DNA from: Hymenobacter yonginensis
GTDB taxonomy: Bacteria; Bacteroidota; Bacteroidia; Cytophagales; Hymenobacteraceae
DNA: 64,000 nucleotides
NCBI RefSeq assembly: GCF_027625995.1
Contig: NZ_CP115396.1
Span: 496,001-560,000, forward strand
Direction of reading: 5' to 3'
The translations under genes and the position numbers were made by a program. Shown here in pieces: positions 36,088 to 44,752 of the stretch (its first letter is position 1; the number at the start of each line of letters is the position of its first letter). The notes under the pieces are model-generated. The model did not search any database. It was not told the origin of the DNA and saw only the letters and a program-made list of their open reading frames with translations.

Positions 36088-36230
36088 AGGCCGCAAAAAC
36101 GGCATAAAATAACGGAAAACCGAACCCAAAACGCCCGCGCACTCGTTTTTGGGCCAGAAGTTGCCTGTTGAGGCATACGGCCAGGCGGCCGGTCAGCGTT
36201 GCTGATGTTCTCCCGTTTTTCCCTATGCTC

Positions 36231-36914
36231 ATGAAACCACTTTCCCTTTTACTGGCCGCGGCACTGTTGTCGGCTTCGGCCGCAGTGGCCCAGCAAACGC
36301 CTGCTTCCAAAGCGCCAGCCTCGAAAGCGCCCGCCAGCACCACCCGCCCTACGGCCAGCAGCACGGCCTCGGCCGTGGAGCGCGACCTGCGCATCTTTTC
36401 CGACTGGGTAAGCGACAAAGTGAGCCGCGTCGCTGACGACGTAGCCCGCGAAACGCCGCGCATCACCGAGGAATTCAACCGCCAGAGTAAGCGCATCGAC
36501 AAAGCTGTGGACAGCCTTACCGTGGAAGGCAAGCGTGAATACGACATCCAGAAGAAGCGCTACGGCTCCTGGCAGGCCCGCCAGGACAGCCTCGACCGCG
36601 CCGCCCGCACGCCCGAAACCGCGCAACAGTCGCAGAACAGGCTGTTGGGTGAAAACGTGACCATCAGCCGGGCCCGCGCCACCGAGCTGCCCGACCTCTA
36701 CGGCCGCTTCATCGAGGCCACTCGCGCCCAGCGCCGCCAGTGGACCGCCGCCGACTGGAGCAACGCCTCCGCCGTGCTAGGCCGCCTGAATGCCCGCTAC
36801 GAGCAGGTGCGCGAGCAACTGCCGCTGGAAGAGCGGGTGCGCATCCGGTCGTGGCAGGGCGAGTTCCGTACCCTGGAAAAAGCCCGCGACGTGAAAGGCG
36901 TAATGGCTGAGTAA
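36231..36914 (+). CDS. Secreted helical protein of unknown function
   Basis: The 227-residue protein has a signal peptide (MKPLSLLLAAALLSASAAVAQ), a short Ala/Ser/Pro-rich repeat (three copies of PASKA-like units) and then a highly charged, helical mature part (FSDWVSDKVSRVADDVARET, RLNARYEQVREQLPLEERVR). It is likely periplasmic. No family was recognised. Met codons at 36225 and 36231 are both possible starts. Confidence 0.7.
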   Translation: MKPLSLLLAAALLSASAAVAQQTPASKAPASKAPASTTRPTASSTASAVERDLRIFSDWVSDKVSRVADDVARETPRITEEFNRQSKRIDKAVDSLTVEGKREYDIQKKRYGSWQARQDSLDRAARTPETAQQSQNRLLGENVTISRARATELPDLYGRFIEATRAQRRQWTAADWSNASAVLGRLNARYEQVREQLPLEERVRIRSWQGEFRTLEKARDVKGVMAE

Positions 36915-36999
36915 GCCCGCAGGCCCCCTATAAACGCCGCCCCGGCAGCACACTATTGCAGTGCGTTGCCGGGGCGGCTTGTGTTTGGGCCAGTATGCG

Positions 37000-37476
37000 C
37001 TACAGGTACGTGAATAGCCACGCGTGGGCAGAGTCGGCGTCGTAGAAGAGCTTGATGGCGACGTGCGGACGGACTCGGGTGAAGAATTCCAGCGCCGCCA
37101 GCTGGTTGTGCATGTCGGGCGAGAAAACGTAGGCGAAGGCCCGCATACCGTACTGCTGGGCCAGCGGCAACCATTCATACTCCAGCCAGTCCAAGGCCTC
37201 GGTCCAGTCGCCGGTGGCTACGCTCTTGTCGTTGAGCACGAGTGCCGGCCGCAGCTGCTGCATACCCTGCAGGCAGGCTTTGCCGCCTGCAATAACCGAT
37301 TCGGCCGTGAGGTTGCCGAACCACTGGCCGCACAGTAGCTGCTCGGGCGCATAGTAGAGCTGGCGCAGCAGAGGCGCGCCGTGCTCATCGCGCAGGAAGC
37401 CCAATTGCTGGGTGCCTGTCGGAAGCGCGTGTTCTGATTCGGGCTGCGGAAAGAAGGAGGGAAGAGGGACCGGCAT
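37000..37476 (-). CDS. STAS/SpoIIAA-like protein
   Basis: The 158-residue protein has an alternating strand-helix pattern ending in VAIKLFYDADSAHAWLFTYL, with a central VLNDKSVATGDWTEALDWLE. This fits the SpoIIAA/STAS-like fold found in many small Bacteroidota proteins of unknown role. No Ser phosphorylation motif could be confirmed. The start at ATG 37476 is used because the longer frame runs into the promoter of the divergent kinase gene. Confidence 0.65.
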   Translation of the reverse strand: MPVPLPSFFPQPESEHALPTGTQQLGFLRDEHGAPLLRQLYYAPEQLLCGQWFGNLTAESVIAGGKACLQGMQQLRPALVLNDKSVATGDWTEALDWLEYEWLPLAQQYGMRAFAYVFSPDMHNQLAALEFFTRVRPHVAIKLFYDADSAHAWLFTYL

Positions 37477-37572
37477 GGGAAAGAAGGGCAGGACAGAGGG
37501 GGTAAATATAGGATTTAATAGATATGCGAGGAAAGCCGGCAGCCAGCTGCTGCCGACTTGCGGCGGGTTGTG

Positions 37573-37580
37573 TACTTTTG
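37573..37580 (+). promoter_or_regulatory. Bacteroidota-type -7 box (TACTTTTG)
   Basis: An exact TAnnTTTG match lies 47 bp before the ATG of the deoxynucleoside kinase gene. No clear -33 element was found at the usual spacing. Confidence 0.42.
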
Positions 37581-37627
37581 TGGTTCGGGCCGGGCCAAGG
37601 CGGCTGGCCGCCTTTTCTCTCAGACGT

Positions 37628-38251
37628 ATGCACATTGCCATCGTCGGCAACATTGGGGCCGGCAAAACCACGCTGGCCAATAAGCTGGCCCACCATTTCA
37701 ACTGGGAAGTATTCCTGGAGGACGTCGACCACAATCCGTACCTGAAGGATTTCTACGATGATATGCCGCGCTGGGCGTTTCATCTGCAGGTGTATTTCCT
37801 CAACAGCCGCTTCCGCCAGACCCAGCAGATCAAAAAGCTGCAGGCGGCCAGCAAGGGCGTCATTCAGGACCGCACCATCTACGAGGATGCCCACATCTTC
37901 GCGGCCAACCTGCACCAGTCCAGCCTGATGACCGAGCGCGACTACCGCAACTACCTGGGGCTGTTCGAGTCGATGGTGAGCATGGTGGATCCGCCGGACC
38001 TGCTGCTGTACCTGCGTGCCGACCTGCCCAAGCTGGTGCAGCAGATTGAGCGCCGCAACCGCGACTACGAGAACAACATCAAGATCGACTACCTCAAGCA
38101 CCTCAACGAGCACTACGAGGAGTGGATCAGCGGCTACAAGCACGGCAAGTTGCTTATCATCGACGTGAACAACCTCGACTACGTGAGCAACCCCGAAGAC
38201 CTGAGCGGCATCATCGAAAGCATCAACAGCACCTTGTTTGGGCTGTTTTAG
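37628..38251 (+). CDS. Deoxynucleoside kinase
   Basis: The 207-residue protein has the P-loop GNIGAGKTTL (7-16), an ED motif (FLEDVDHNPYL), the DR-x-x-YED-x-x-IFA motif of this family, and the LID-region basic cluster IERRNRDYE. It phosphorylates deoxynucleosides in the salvage pathway, in the cytosol. The length is normal. It is followed by a terminator shared with the convergent DUF2461 gene. Confidence 0.93.
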   Translation: MHIAIVGNIGAGKTTLANKLAHHFNWEVFLEDVDHNPYLKDFYDDMPRWAFHLQVYFLNSRFRQTQQIKKLQAASKGVIQDRTIYEDAHIFAANLHQSSLMTERDYRNYLGLFESMVSMVDPPDLLLYLRADLPKLVQQIERRNRDYENNIKIDYLKHLNEHYEEWISGYKHGKLLIIDVNNLDYVSNPEDLSGIIESINSTLFGLF

Positions 38252-38262
38252 AGTTTAGGTTT

Positions 38263-38336
38263 TAGGGATTAGGCCCGAATGAACAGAAAAAAAGAGGCCC
38301 CGCCGTAACCCGGCGGGGCCTTTCACATAATCCCTA
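38263..38336. terminator. Bidirectional terminator nested in a short inverted repeat
   Basis: The inner hairpin GGCCCCGCCG/CGGCGGGGCC (38296-38305, 38311-38320) has a 5-nt loop and A- and T-rich flanks. The outer arms TAGGGATTA (38263-38271) and TAATCCCTA (38328-38336) enclose it. The right outer arm includes the stop of the DUF2461 gene. Confidence 0.8.
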
Positions 38337-39002
38337 ATCCTTCATAATCTCATTGAGGAAACGGACGAAGGGCTGGGCGGCGCGCCAGGCTTCCAGCACG
38401 CGGGCCGGGAAGTCGGGGCGCAGCACCTCGGCATCGGGGATGGCGCGCCATACAAAGAAGCGCTTGAGGCGCAGCCACTCAATGTCGGGGTCGAGGCGGT
38501 CGTAGCCTTTGGGGGCGGTTTTGAGGGCGTCGGCGGGGTCTAGGCCGGCGGGGAAGTGGCGCTGGAATTCGGGGTGCTGGCGCAGGGCGTGGAAGGCGGG
38601 GCCGTTGTAGTGGATTTCCTGCCGGATGCGGGCCAGCTGCTGCGGCTCGGGCTCCCAGCGCCCGGCCCCCACGTATGACTCACCGCCCGGCTCCAGCACC
38701 ACGTAGTAGCCGGCCCAGGGGCTGTGGCGACCACCGGGCTTGAGGCCAGCGCTCATGTGGCGCTTGTAGGTTTCGGGGTCGCGCTGCGAACGGTCGTTTT
38801 TGTGCAGGCGGTACATCACATCGGCCGGCGTGAGGCCGCGGATGCCGGGCTCAAACTGTTGCAGGCCATTGAGTAGCTCGCCCAGCAGCGCCGTGAATTC
38901 GGCGCGGGCCTGCTGGTAGTCAGCCCGGTGCTCGTCCATCCAGGCTTTGTGGTTGTGGGTGGCCAGCTCGCGCAGAAACGCCAGCACCAGGGCTCGGTCC
39001 AT
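38334..39002 (-). CDS. DUF2461 family protein
   Basis: The 222-residue protein matches the DUF2461 (TIGR02453) family: FLRELATHNHKAWMDEHRADY, YRLHKNDRSQRDPETYKRHM, GYYVVLEPGGESYVGAGRW and FFVWRAIPDAEVL are typical. The function is unknown. It is soluble, without signal peptide or TM. It is transcribed towards the deoxynucleoside kinase. Confidence 0.9.
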   Translation of the reverse strand: MDRALVLAFLRELATHNHKAWMDEHRADYQQARAEFTALLGELLNGLQQFEPGIRGLTPADVMYRLHKNDRSQRDPETYKRHMSAGLKPGGRHSPWAGYYVVLEPGGESYVGAGRWEPEPQQLARIRQEIHYNGPAFHALRQHPEFQRHFPAGLDPADALKTAPKGYDRLDPDIEWLRLKRFFVWRAIPDAEVLRPDFPARVLEAWRAAQPFVRFLNEIMKD

Positions 39003-39081
39003 GAGGCAGAAATAAGTGAAAAGCTGACCTTGATACGACAGGCCGGCTATTCAGATGCGCTCAGGGACGTGGTTTGCCCGC

Positions 39082-39876
39082 TTATTTGTGCAGGGCCTGG
39101 GTAGCCGATAACGGCTGCCGGTCGTTGAGGGCCCAGCTAAAGGGCAGAAACTCAATCGGGGCGGTGGCCGCTACCGGCATGGGCGCGTAGCGGTTGACGA
39201 ACTCCAGCAATTGCGTGCGGCTCCCAAACTCGGCCGCGTAGAAGTTGAACAGGCTGGACAGTTGGGGCTGGGCACCCGCCAGCACATTGCGGGCCGGGTC
39301 GTTGAGGAAGCGCCGGGTCTGGCGCTCCAGCTGCTGCGCCAGCTGCGCACCCTCGTAGGCCTCGGGCAGCAGCTGCGGCCCCGACATGGCGCCCTGCACC
39401 AGCGCAAAGTGCAGGCGCGGGTCTTGGAAGCGCGCCGTCAGCTTTTCGCGCTCAATCTGGTTGAGCGAATACTCCTGGCCGCCCACCTGCACGCTCGGCG
39501 CCTCCCACAGCGAGTGCACCTTCCCTTTCAGCCGGATATCGTTGACGTTGCTGAGCGGATAATACTGCAGCACCATGTACACGGTGGCAGCGTTGTAGAT
39601 GTTGATCCAGTAGGCCTCCTGCTCGGCCGCCGACCAGCCGGCCGCTTCGGGCGAAACTTTGCGCTGGGCCAGCAGGTAGTCGAGTAGCTTGTCTTCTTCG
39701 TCCAGCAGGCCCTGGTAGTTTACGAGGCCTTCGGGCGTTACGTACTGGTGCAGCAGCTCATCCCAGGGGGCGTGCAGCCGGGCGCTGGAAATGGTTTGGG
39801 ATGCGCCAACCCGGGGGAGGGCAACCGCCAAAAACAGAAGCAGAACGATAACCCGGCTGGCGAGCGTACGCGTCAT
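39082..39876 (-). CDS. DUF547 family secreted protein
   Basis: The 264-residue protein has a signal peptide (VIVLLLFLAVALPRVGA) and the DUF547 core: EQEAYWINIYNAATVYMVLQ, LWEAPSVQVGGQEYSLNQIE, LHFALVQGAMSGPQLLPEAY and FNFYAAEFGS. The function is unknown; the fold has been likened to cysteine-peptidase-type proteins. The usual family segment with N-C-A-S reads QGAMSGP here. ATG 39876 fits the signal peptide. Confidence 0.88.
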   Translation of the reverse strand: MTRTLASRVIVLLLFLAVALPRVGASQTISSARLHAPWDELLHQYVTPEGLVNYQGLLDEEDKLLDYLLAQRKVSPEAAGWSAAEQEAYWINIYNAATVYMVLQYYPLSNVNDIRLKGKVHSLWEAPSVQVGGQEYSLNQIEREKLTARFQDPRLHFALVQGAMSGPQLLPEAYEGAQLAQQLERQTRRFLNDPARNVLAGAQPQLSSLFNFYAAEFGSRTQLLEFVNRYAPMPVAATAPIEFLPFSWALNDRQPLSATQALHK

Positions 39877-40181
39877 AGGGGAGCAGTAAGGAGAGGAACA
39901 ACAGGTGTGCGGCCCGTGGGCCCACCGGCATGCAGCCATGCCGGGTAGTGCAGATTGTAGCGCGGAAGGGTATTATGACGGTATTCCGATCAGACGGTAG
40001 ACTGAAACAAGCCTGCCTGATCTTCTTAAAACACAAGAAAAAGCGTAAGAATTAGCAAATGTACATATTTCAAGGATATGTACAAACTGCTGAAAATAGT
40101 CTGATAACTAAACGGCATTATGCTGCCTCATTGCTGCCCAAAAAGCCTCTGGCAGCAAATCAGGCAATAAGGCAGGCGGAC
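39877..40181. other. AT-rich intergenic region with palindrome
   Basis: This 305-bp stretch has no gene. From about 39990 to 40120 it is clearly more AT-rich than its surroundings. It contains a perfect palindrome TGTACATAT-N7-ATATGTACA (40060-40084), and a hairpin TTGCTGCC/GGCAGCAA (40131-40138, 40151-40158) just after the MOSC gene that could help terminate it. Confidence 0.55.
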
Positions 40182-41006
40182 TTATTTCAGGTTTAGTACC
40201 TGTAGGGTGTCGCCGACGCGGAGCAGGCCGCGGCCGGGGCCGGTCACGTTCTGCCCGAACATCACCTTGCTGCCTTGGGTGCGGTAGGTGGCCAGCGTGC
40301 GCAGCGGCTCGCCGGCCGCGCTTTTCTCGGCCGACTGCTGGTCGATGGTTGTGAGCACGCACCGGCCGCAGGCGCGCACGGCCCGGAACGGCACGTCGCC
40401 CACCTGGAATTCGGCCCAGGTGTCTTCCTCAAACGGGGCGCCGCCGCTGAACACGAGGTTGGGCCGGAACCGGTCCATGGGTACGGGCTCGGCGAGGCGG
40501 CCGTTGAGCTCGTCGAGGGCGCTCTGGCCGATGAGCAGAAAGGGGTAGCCGTCGGCAAAGCTCACGAGCTGGCCTTCGGGGTTGAGGTCGGGCTCCACGT
40601 CGCGGCGGGCCATATCCGACATATACACCAGCTTGCAGGGGCGGCCCAGGGCCTCGCTCACCCACTCGTCGGCGGCGCGGGTGCCGCGCCAGGCAAACAC
40701 CATATCGTCCCAGATGGTCACGAACAGCGTACGCTCGGGCGTGGCCTCGAAGGGCACGTACAGCGGCAGCAGATCGGGGCGCTGGGCGTGCGTGAGCAGG
40801 AAGCCGTTGTAGGCCGGCGACACCCGCAGCAGGGCCATATCGGGCGTCTGGCGCTGGGTCATGAACTGGTTGCGCTCATCTACCAGCAACCAGCGGCGGT
40901 CGTGGCGCAGGCCGCGCGGCTCTATCTCGGCCTGGGTTACCCGAATGCCGCCCAGCGACTTGACGGGGTAGATGTAGAGGTCTTGCAGGAGGAGCGGTGC
41001 GGCCAT
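40182..41006 (-). CDS. MOSC domain protein
   Basis: The 274-residue protein has a MOSC N-terminal beta-barrel (LYIYPVKSLGGIRVTQAEI) and a MOSC domain (DRFRPNLVFSGG, FRAVRACGRCVLTTID, with the conserved Cys). Relatives move sulfur to molybdenum cofactor or act in mARC-type N-reduction. Its partner is not obvious here. ATG 41006 is chosen because the upstream frame enters a repeat. Confidence 0.9.
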   Translation of the reverse strand: MAAPLLLQDLYIYPVKSLGGIRVTQAEIEPRGLRHDRRWLLVDERNQFMTQRQTPDMALLRVSPAYNGFLLTHAQRPDLLPLYVPFEATPERTLFVTIWDDMVFAWRGTRAADEWVSEALGRPCKLVYMSDMARRDVEPDLNPEGQLVSFADGYPFLLIGQSALDELNGRLAEPVPMDRFRPNLVFSGGAPFEEDTWAEFQVGDVPFRAVRACGRCVLTTIDQQSAEKSAAGEPLRTLATYRTQGSKVMFGQNVTGPGRGLLRVGDTLQVLNLK

Positions 41007-41046
41007 ACTGCAAAGGTAGCCGCGAAACGCAAAGGTGAAATGGTAG

Positions 41047-41146
41047 AACGTCATGTAGAGGCGCAGCCGAAGCATCTCGCGTGCTGATTCTGATTAGCAA
41101 TCCAACATCAGCACGCGAGATGCTTCGCTCCGCTCTGCATGACGTT
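41047..41146. repeat. Inverted repeat, GTCATGCAGAGG family (diverged)
   Basis: Arms at 41047-41088 and 41107-41146 pair with a few differences, chiefly GAGGCGCAGCCGAAGC against GAGCGGAGCGAAGC. The outer ends AACGTCAT and inner part GAAGCATCTCGCGTGCTGAT match. It lies between two genes on the same strand (YitT and MOSC). Confidence 0.88.
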
Positions 41147-41161
41147 CATTTTCCCTCAGTC

Positions 41162-42142
41162 TCAGTGCAGCGGCCGTTTCTTGATCATGCCGCCTTTGGT
41201 GTCTTTCACGCTGTGCATCACGATGAACGCCTGCCGGTCGATCTGGTCGATTTCGCCTTTGAGGCGCGAGAGTTCCAGGCGGGTGACGACGGTAAACACA
41301 ATTTCAACGGGGTTGGGCTGGTCGCCGTGGGTGCCGTAGCCGCGCTTGCCCATGTACACAGTAGCGCCGCGGCCCAGCTTCTCGGTAATCATGCGCCGGA
41401 TGGCATCGGAGCGGCCCGAAATGATGGTGACGCCGGTGTATTCCTCAATGCCGTCAATCAGGAAGTCGATGGTTTTGGCGGCCGAAAGGTAGGCCAAGAT
41501 GGAGTACAGTGCCGTTTCGATGGACAGCACATAGGCCGCTACGGCGAAGATGCCGATGTTGAACAGCAGGATGATGTCGCCGACGGTGAGGCTGGTTTTC
41601 TTGCTCAGGAACACGGCCAGGATTTCGGTGCCATCGAGCACGCCGCCGCCGCGCATGGCCAGCCCGATGCCGGCCCCGAGGAAAAAGCCCCCGAAAACGG
41701 AAATCAGCAGCTTGTCCTGGGTCAGGGTAGGGAAGGACACCACCAGCAGCACCGCCGCCAACGCCAGAATAGCGCCCAGCGACTTCAGGGCCAGCGTGCG
41801 GCCCATCTGGAAGTAGGCCATCACGATAAACGGCGCGTTAATGACGATAATCAGCAACGACAATGGCAGGCCGGTAAGCTGGCGCACCAGCAGCGAAATG
41901 CCTGTCACGCCGCCGTCGATGAAGTCGTTGGGAAGCAGGAAGGCTTTGAGCCCAAAAGCGGCCGACAGTACGCCCAGGGCTAGGTACATGGCGCTGAATA
42001 GGTGGTGCCGGAACCAGCGGCGGGCCGCGGCGGCCGTGCGGTGCGGGCGCCGCTTGAGGCGGCGTTTCGGCTTGCCCGGCGGGGCGTCGGGGGTGGTTTT
42101 GTTGCGAAGTTTATCCAGGAAAATAAGTTGAGGTATGAGCAT
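41162..42142 (-). CDS. YitT family membrane protein
   Basis: The 326-residue protein has a basic N-terminal tail, five to six TM helices (FGLKAFLLPNDFIDGGVTGIS, FFLGAGIGLAMRGGGVLDGTEIL in part) and a C-terminal DUF2179 domain (YTGVTIISGRSDAIRRMITEKLGRG in part). Known family members are uncharacterised membrane proteins. The long Lys/Arg-rich N-terminus (KPKRRLKRRPHR) is an unusual extension; a start at the internal Met about residue 52 is possible. Confidence 0.88.
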   Translation of the reverse strand: MLIPQLIFLDKLRNKTTPDAPPGKPKRRLKRRPHRTAAAARRWFRHHLFSAMYLALGVLSAAFGLKAFLLPNDFIDGGVTGISLLVRQLTGLPLSLLIIVINAPFIVMAYFQMGRTLALKSLGAILALAAVLLVVSFPTLTQDKLLISVFGGFFLGAGIGLAMRGGGVLDGTEILAVFLSKKTSLTVGDIILLFNIGIFAVAAYVLSIETALYSILAYLSAAKTIDFLIDGIEEYTGVTIISGRSDAIRRMITEKLGRGATVYMGKRGYGTHGDQPNPVEIVFTVVTRLELSRLKGEIDQIDRQAFIVMHSVKDTKGGMIKKRPLH

Positions 42143-42294
42143 AGCGGCGGGGGTAAGGCGTCTTATAGCATACGCCCACCCTGCCCGAATGTTGAATAAT
42201 AGCGCAAATACGCCGGACTTGGCCCGGATTTTGGGAGTGGCAGCCGCCAGTATTAGCGGGGGTAGCGGCCCGCGTTTTCACTCGCCTGTTTGCC

Positions 42295-42699
42295 ATGAAA
42301 CAATACGACTTTCTACAGGGCCGCCTGGGCCGCTCCGACTATGCGCTGCGGCTGCTGCTGGCCCTGGTGCCGCTGCTGCCGACCTCATTTCTGTCGGCTC
42401 CGCAGGCTTGGTACGAGGTGCTGCTGGCCGGGCTGGTACTGGCCGTCAGCACGGCGCTGGCGGCGCTGCTTTCGGTGCGCCGCCTCCACGATCTGTACCT
42501 GAGCGGCTGGTACGCGCTGGCTTTGCTGGTACCCGTCGTGAATGTGCCGGCCTGCTTGCTGCTGGCGCTGCTGCCCGGCACGGCCAGCCTCAACCCGTGG
42601 GGCCCGCCCGCCGGGGCGCGGCTGATGCCGATACCCGTGGCGACACCCGTAGGCAACGAGCCACCAGCCCGGCGCTGGCTAACCGGCGGAGCCAACTAA
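42295..42699 (+). CDS. DUF805 family small membrane protein
   Basis: The 134-residue protein starts with FLQGRLGRSDYALRLLL, the R-x-x-x-R-x-x-Y/F-W-like opening of DUF805 proteins, has three TM helices and keeps VRRLHDLYLSGWYAL, equivalent to the family's RR-LHD-x-x-x-SGW motif. The function is unknown. It is monocistronic, followed by a bidirectional terminator. Confidence 0.85.
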   Translation: MKQYDFLQGRLGRSDYALRLLLALVPLLPTSFLSAPQAWYEVLLAGLVLAVSTALAALLSVRRLHDLYLSGWYALALLVPVVNVPACLLLALLPGTASLNPWGPPAGARLMPIPVATPVGNEPPARRWLTGGAN

Positions 42700-42737
42700 C
42701 CGCGTACCAGAAGCCGACCAAATTCGCCAACCATCAA

Positions 42738-42786
42738 AAAGCCCCGTAGCGGCGACAGTTCAGATCTGTCGTTGCCACGGGGCTTT
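42738..42786. terminator. Bidirectional terminator between DUF805 and subtilase genes
   Basis: Arms AAAGCCCCGT (42738-42747) and ACGGGGCTTT (42777-42786) enclose a second stem (GGCGACAG with CTGTCG...GCC). A-rich and T-rich ends occur on both sides, fitting the convergent genes. Confidence 0.82.
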
Positions 42787-42804
42787 GCTATTGTTGCGGG
42801 CGAG

Positions 42805-44445
42805 CTACTTGGCCGCCTCGGCGTCGGCGAGCTGCACGGCGCGGTAGAGGTTCACGAGGCCGCCGGTGCGCGACAGCTCGGCGAAATCCACCGTTTTGCG
42901 GGTGCCGGGCTTGAGCACCTTGGTATGATACACCACCGCCGACTGCAGAATGATGCGCTTTAGATCAGCCGCAGTGAGCGTAGGGAAGTACGACTTCAGC
43001 ACCGCCGCCATGCCCGACACCACCGGCGAGGCCATGCTGGTGCCGCTTTTGTTGCCATACTGCTGGCCGGGCAGTGTGGAGTAGATCTGGTTGCCGGGCG
43101 CGAATACGTCCACGTTCTTGCGGCCGTAGTTGGAGAAGTCGGCCACGAGGTGCTGGTCGTTGAGGCGGGCGCTGGCGCCTACCGTAATCATGTTCGGCAC
43201 GGGCTGGCCATCGGGGTACACCGGCGACGGAAACTCCACGTTCACGTCGATGTCGTCGTTTTCGTTGCCGGCCGAATGCACCAGCAGTACGCCTTTAGTG
43301 GCGGCGTAGCGCATGGCCGCATCCACGGCCTCGCGCTGTGGCGAGTAGTACTTGCCGAAGCTCATATTGATGATGCTGGCCCCGTTATCCACGGCGTAGC
43401 GGATGGCGTTGGCAATGTCCTTGTCCCGCTCGTCGCCGTTGGGCACGGCCCGCACGGCCATAAGGCGCACGTTGTCGGCAATGCCGAGGATGCCGAGCAT
43501 ATTGGTGCGGTCGGCGCCGATGATGCCGGCCACGTGGGTGCCGTGCATGGGGTCGGGGCCGTGGTTGTCGCGGTTGCCGTAGCGGCGGTCCTGGGTGTTG
43601 GTGGGGTCGTCGCCGATGATGCTGGCACGCGGGTTGAAGGCCGGGTTGAGGCTGAACTCCAGCTGGCTGCGGCTGTCGTCGAGGCCCTCTTTCATATCCG
43701 CCAGCACCGATTCCAGGTCGGCGTAGCCGGCGGAGCGCAGGTTGGCGTAGAGGCTGAGGGCGGCGCGGTAGAGGTTGGGGTCGGTGGGGGTGGCGGCGCG
43801 CAGGCTGGCCGTATCGAGGCGGGCCAGGCCGAGGGCCTCGCGCAGGTTGTCGGCGCCCTTTTTATTGAGCGTGTAGGCCTGGTCGAGGGAGGCGGCTTGC
43901 TCCTTGTTCTCGGCAATCTTGTCGGCCTGGGTCTTTTTTACTTTCTGATACAGATCATACTCGGCGCGCTTGGCGGCGGGCACGGCGGTGCGGGCTTTGC
44001 CCTCGTAGAGCGGCCGGAGGCGGGCCACAAGGCGGGTATCCTCGTAGGTTTCCACGTCCACGTTGCGGCCGTCGGCGCCACCCAGGAAGTTCCAGCCGTG
44101 CACGTCGTCGACGTAGCCGTTCTGGTCGTCGTCGAGGCCGTTGCCGGCAATTTCGCGCGGGTTGGTCCAGAGCAGGCGCCGCAGGTCGGCGTGGGCCGTG
44201 TCGATGCCGGCATCAATGATGGCCACCACCACCGAGGTCGAGGGTCGGTTTTTGAGCAGCTCGTCGTAGGTTTTGCGCACGCTCACGCCCATCACGCCGT
44301 CGGCGGCCGGGTCGAGCAGGTACCACTGCTGCGGCGGCACGGCGGGTTGTGGGGCAGTGGAAACGGCATTCTGGGCCGTGCCCAGCAGTGGCAGCAGCAG
44401 GGCCAGGCCCAGCAGGCGCAGGCGGGAAGGAACGGAAAACGTCAT
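42805..44445 (-). CDS. Subtilisin-like S8 serine peptidase, secreted
   Basis: The 546-residue protein has a signal peptide (LRLLGLALLLPLLGTAQ) and the S8 triad: D78 (VAIIDAGID), H301 (MHGTHVAG) and S470 (KSGTSMASP), with oxyanion Asn394 (SAGNEND). The Asp-His distance is 223 residues against about 32 in subtilisin. The extra segment (about 130-290) is charged and helical (KVKKTQADKIAENKEQAAS). It is likely periplasmic or exported. ATG 44445 is set by the signal peptide. Confidence 0.93.
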   Translation of the reverse strand: MTFSVPSRLRLLGLALLLPLLGTAQNAVSTAPQPAVPPQQWYLLDPAADGVMGVSVRKTYDELLKNRPSTSVVVAIIDAGIDTAHADLRRLLWTNPREIAGNGLDDDQNGYVDDVHGWNFLGGADGRNVDVETYEDTRLVARLRPLYEGKARTAVPAAKRAEYDLYQKVKKTQADKIAENKEQAASLDQAYTLNKKGADNLREALGLARLDTASLRAATPTDPNLYRAALSLYANLRSAGYADLESVLADMKEGLDDSRSQLEFSLNPAFNPRASIIGDDPTNTQDRRYGNRDNHGPDPMHGTHVAGIIGADRTNMLGILGIADNVRLMAVRAVPNGDERDKDIANAIRYAVDNGASIINMSFGKYYSPQREAVDAAMRYAATKGVLLVHSAGNENDDIDVNVEFPSPVYPDGQPVPNMITVGASARLNDQHLVADFSNYGRKNVDVFAPGNQIYSTLPGQQYGNKSGTSMASPVVSGMAAVLKSYFPTLTAADLKRIILQSAVVYHTKVLKPGTRKTVDFAELSRTGGLVNLYRAVQLADAEAAK

Positions 44446-44752
44446 CAGCAGATAGCGAGCGGATACTAAAAGAGGCCTATACGCAGGCAGGGTCTTCACG
44501 ATCATCACCTGCCAACTTCAACCCCACAGACACAGTTCCGCCCGCCCGGACGCATGAGGATATAGTGGCTGGTGTGGTACTACGACTTTTTCCAGTCGTA
44601 GTACCATTACCGCTGAACGACAACCAGCCGCGCCGTTCAACGGTAGTGGTACCACGAGGCCCTGCGGGCAACTCGTGGTACCACTCGTTCGGCTTCCCCG
44701 GACAGGGTCGGCCGGGGCGGCTTATCTTCACGCCCTCAAGCTGCCCTACTAT
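44446..44752. other. Divergent intergenic region with three overlapping hairpins
   Basis: The 307-bp gap between the S8 peptidase and PIG-L genes holds the structures listed at 44575-44685. A Bacteroidota-type promoter could not be fixed: TATCTTCA near 44723 is a poor match. Confidence 0.5.
44575..44685. repeat. Cluster of three hairpins with overlapping arms
   Basis: Hairpin 1: TGGTACTACGACT (44575-44587) with AGTCGTAGTACCA (44594-44606). Hairpin 3: AGTGGTACCACGAG (44645-44658) with CTCGTGGTACCACT (44672-44685). Hairpin 2 pairs 44603-44619 with 44633-44649 at 15 of 17 positions and shares bases with both others, so it competes with them. Confidence 0.85.
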
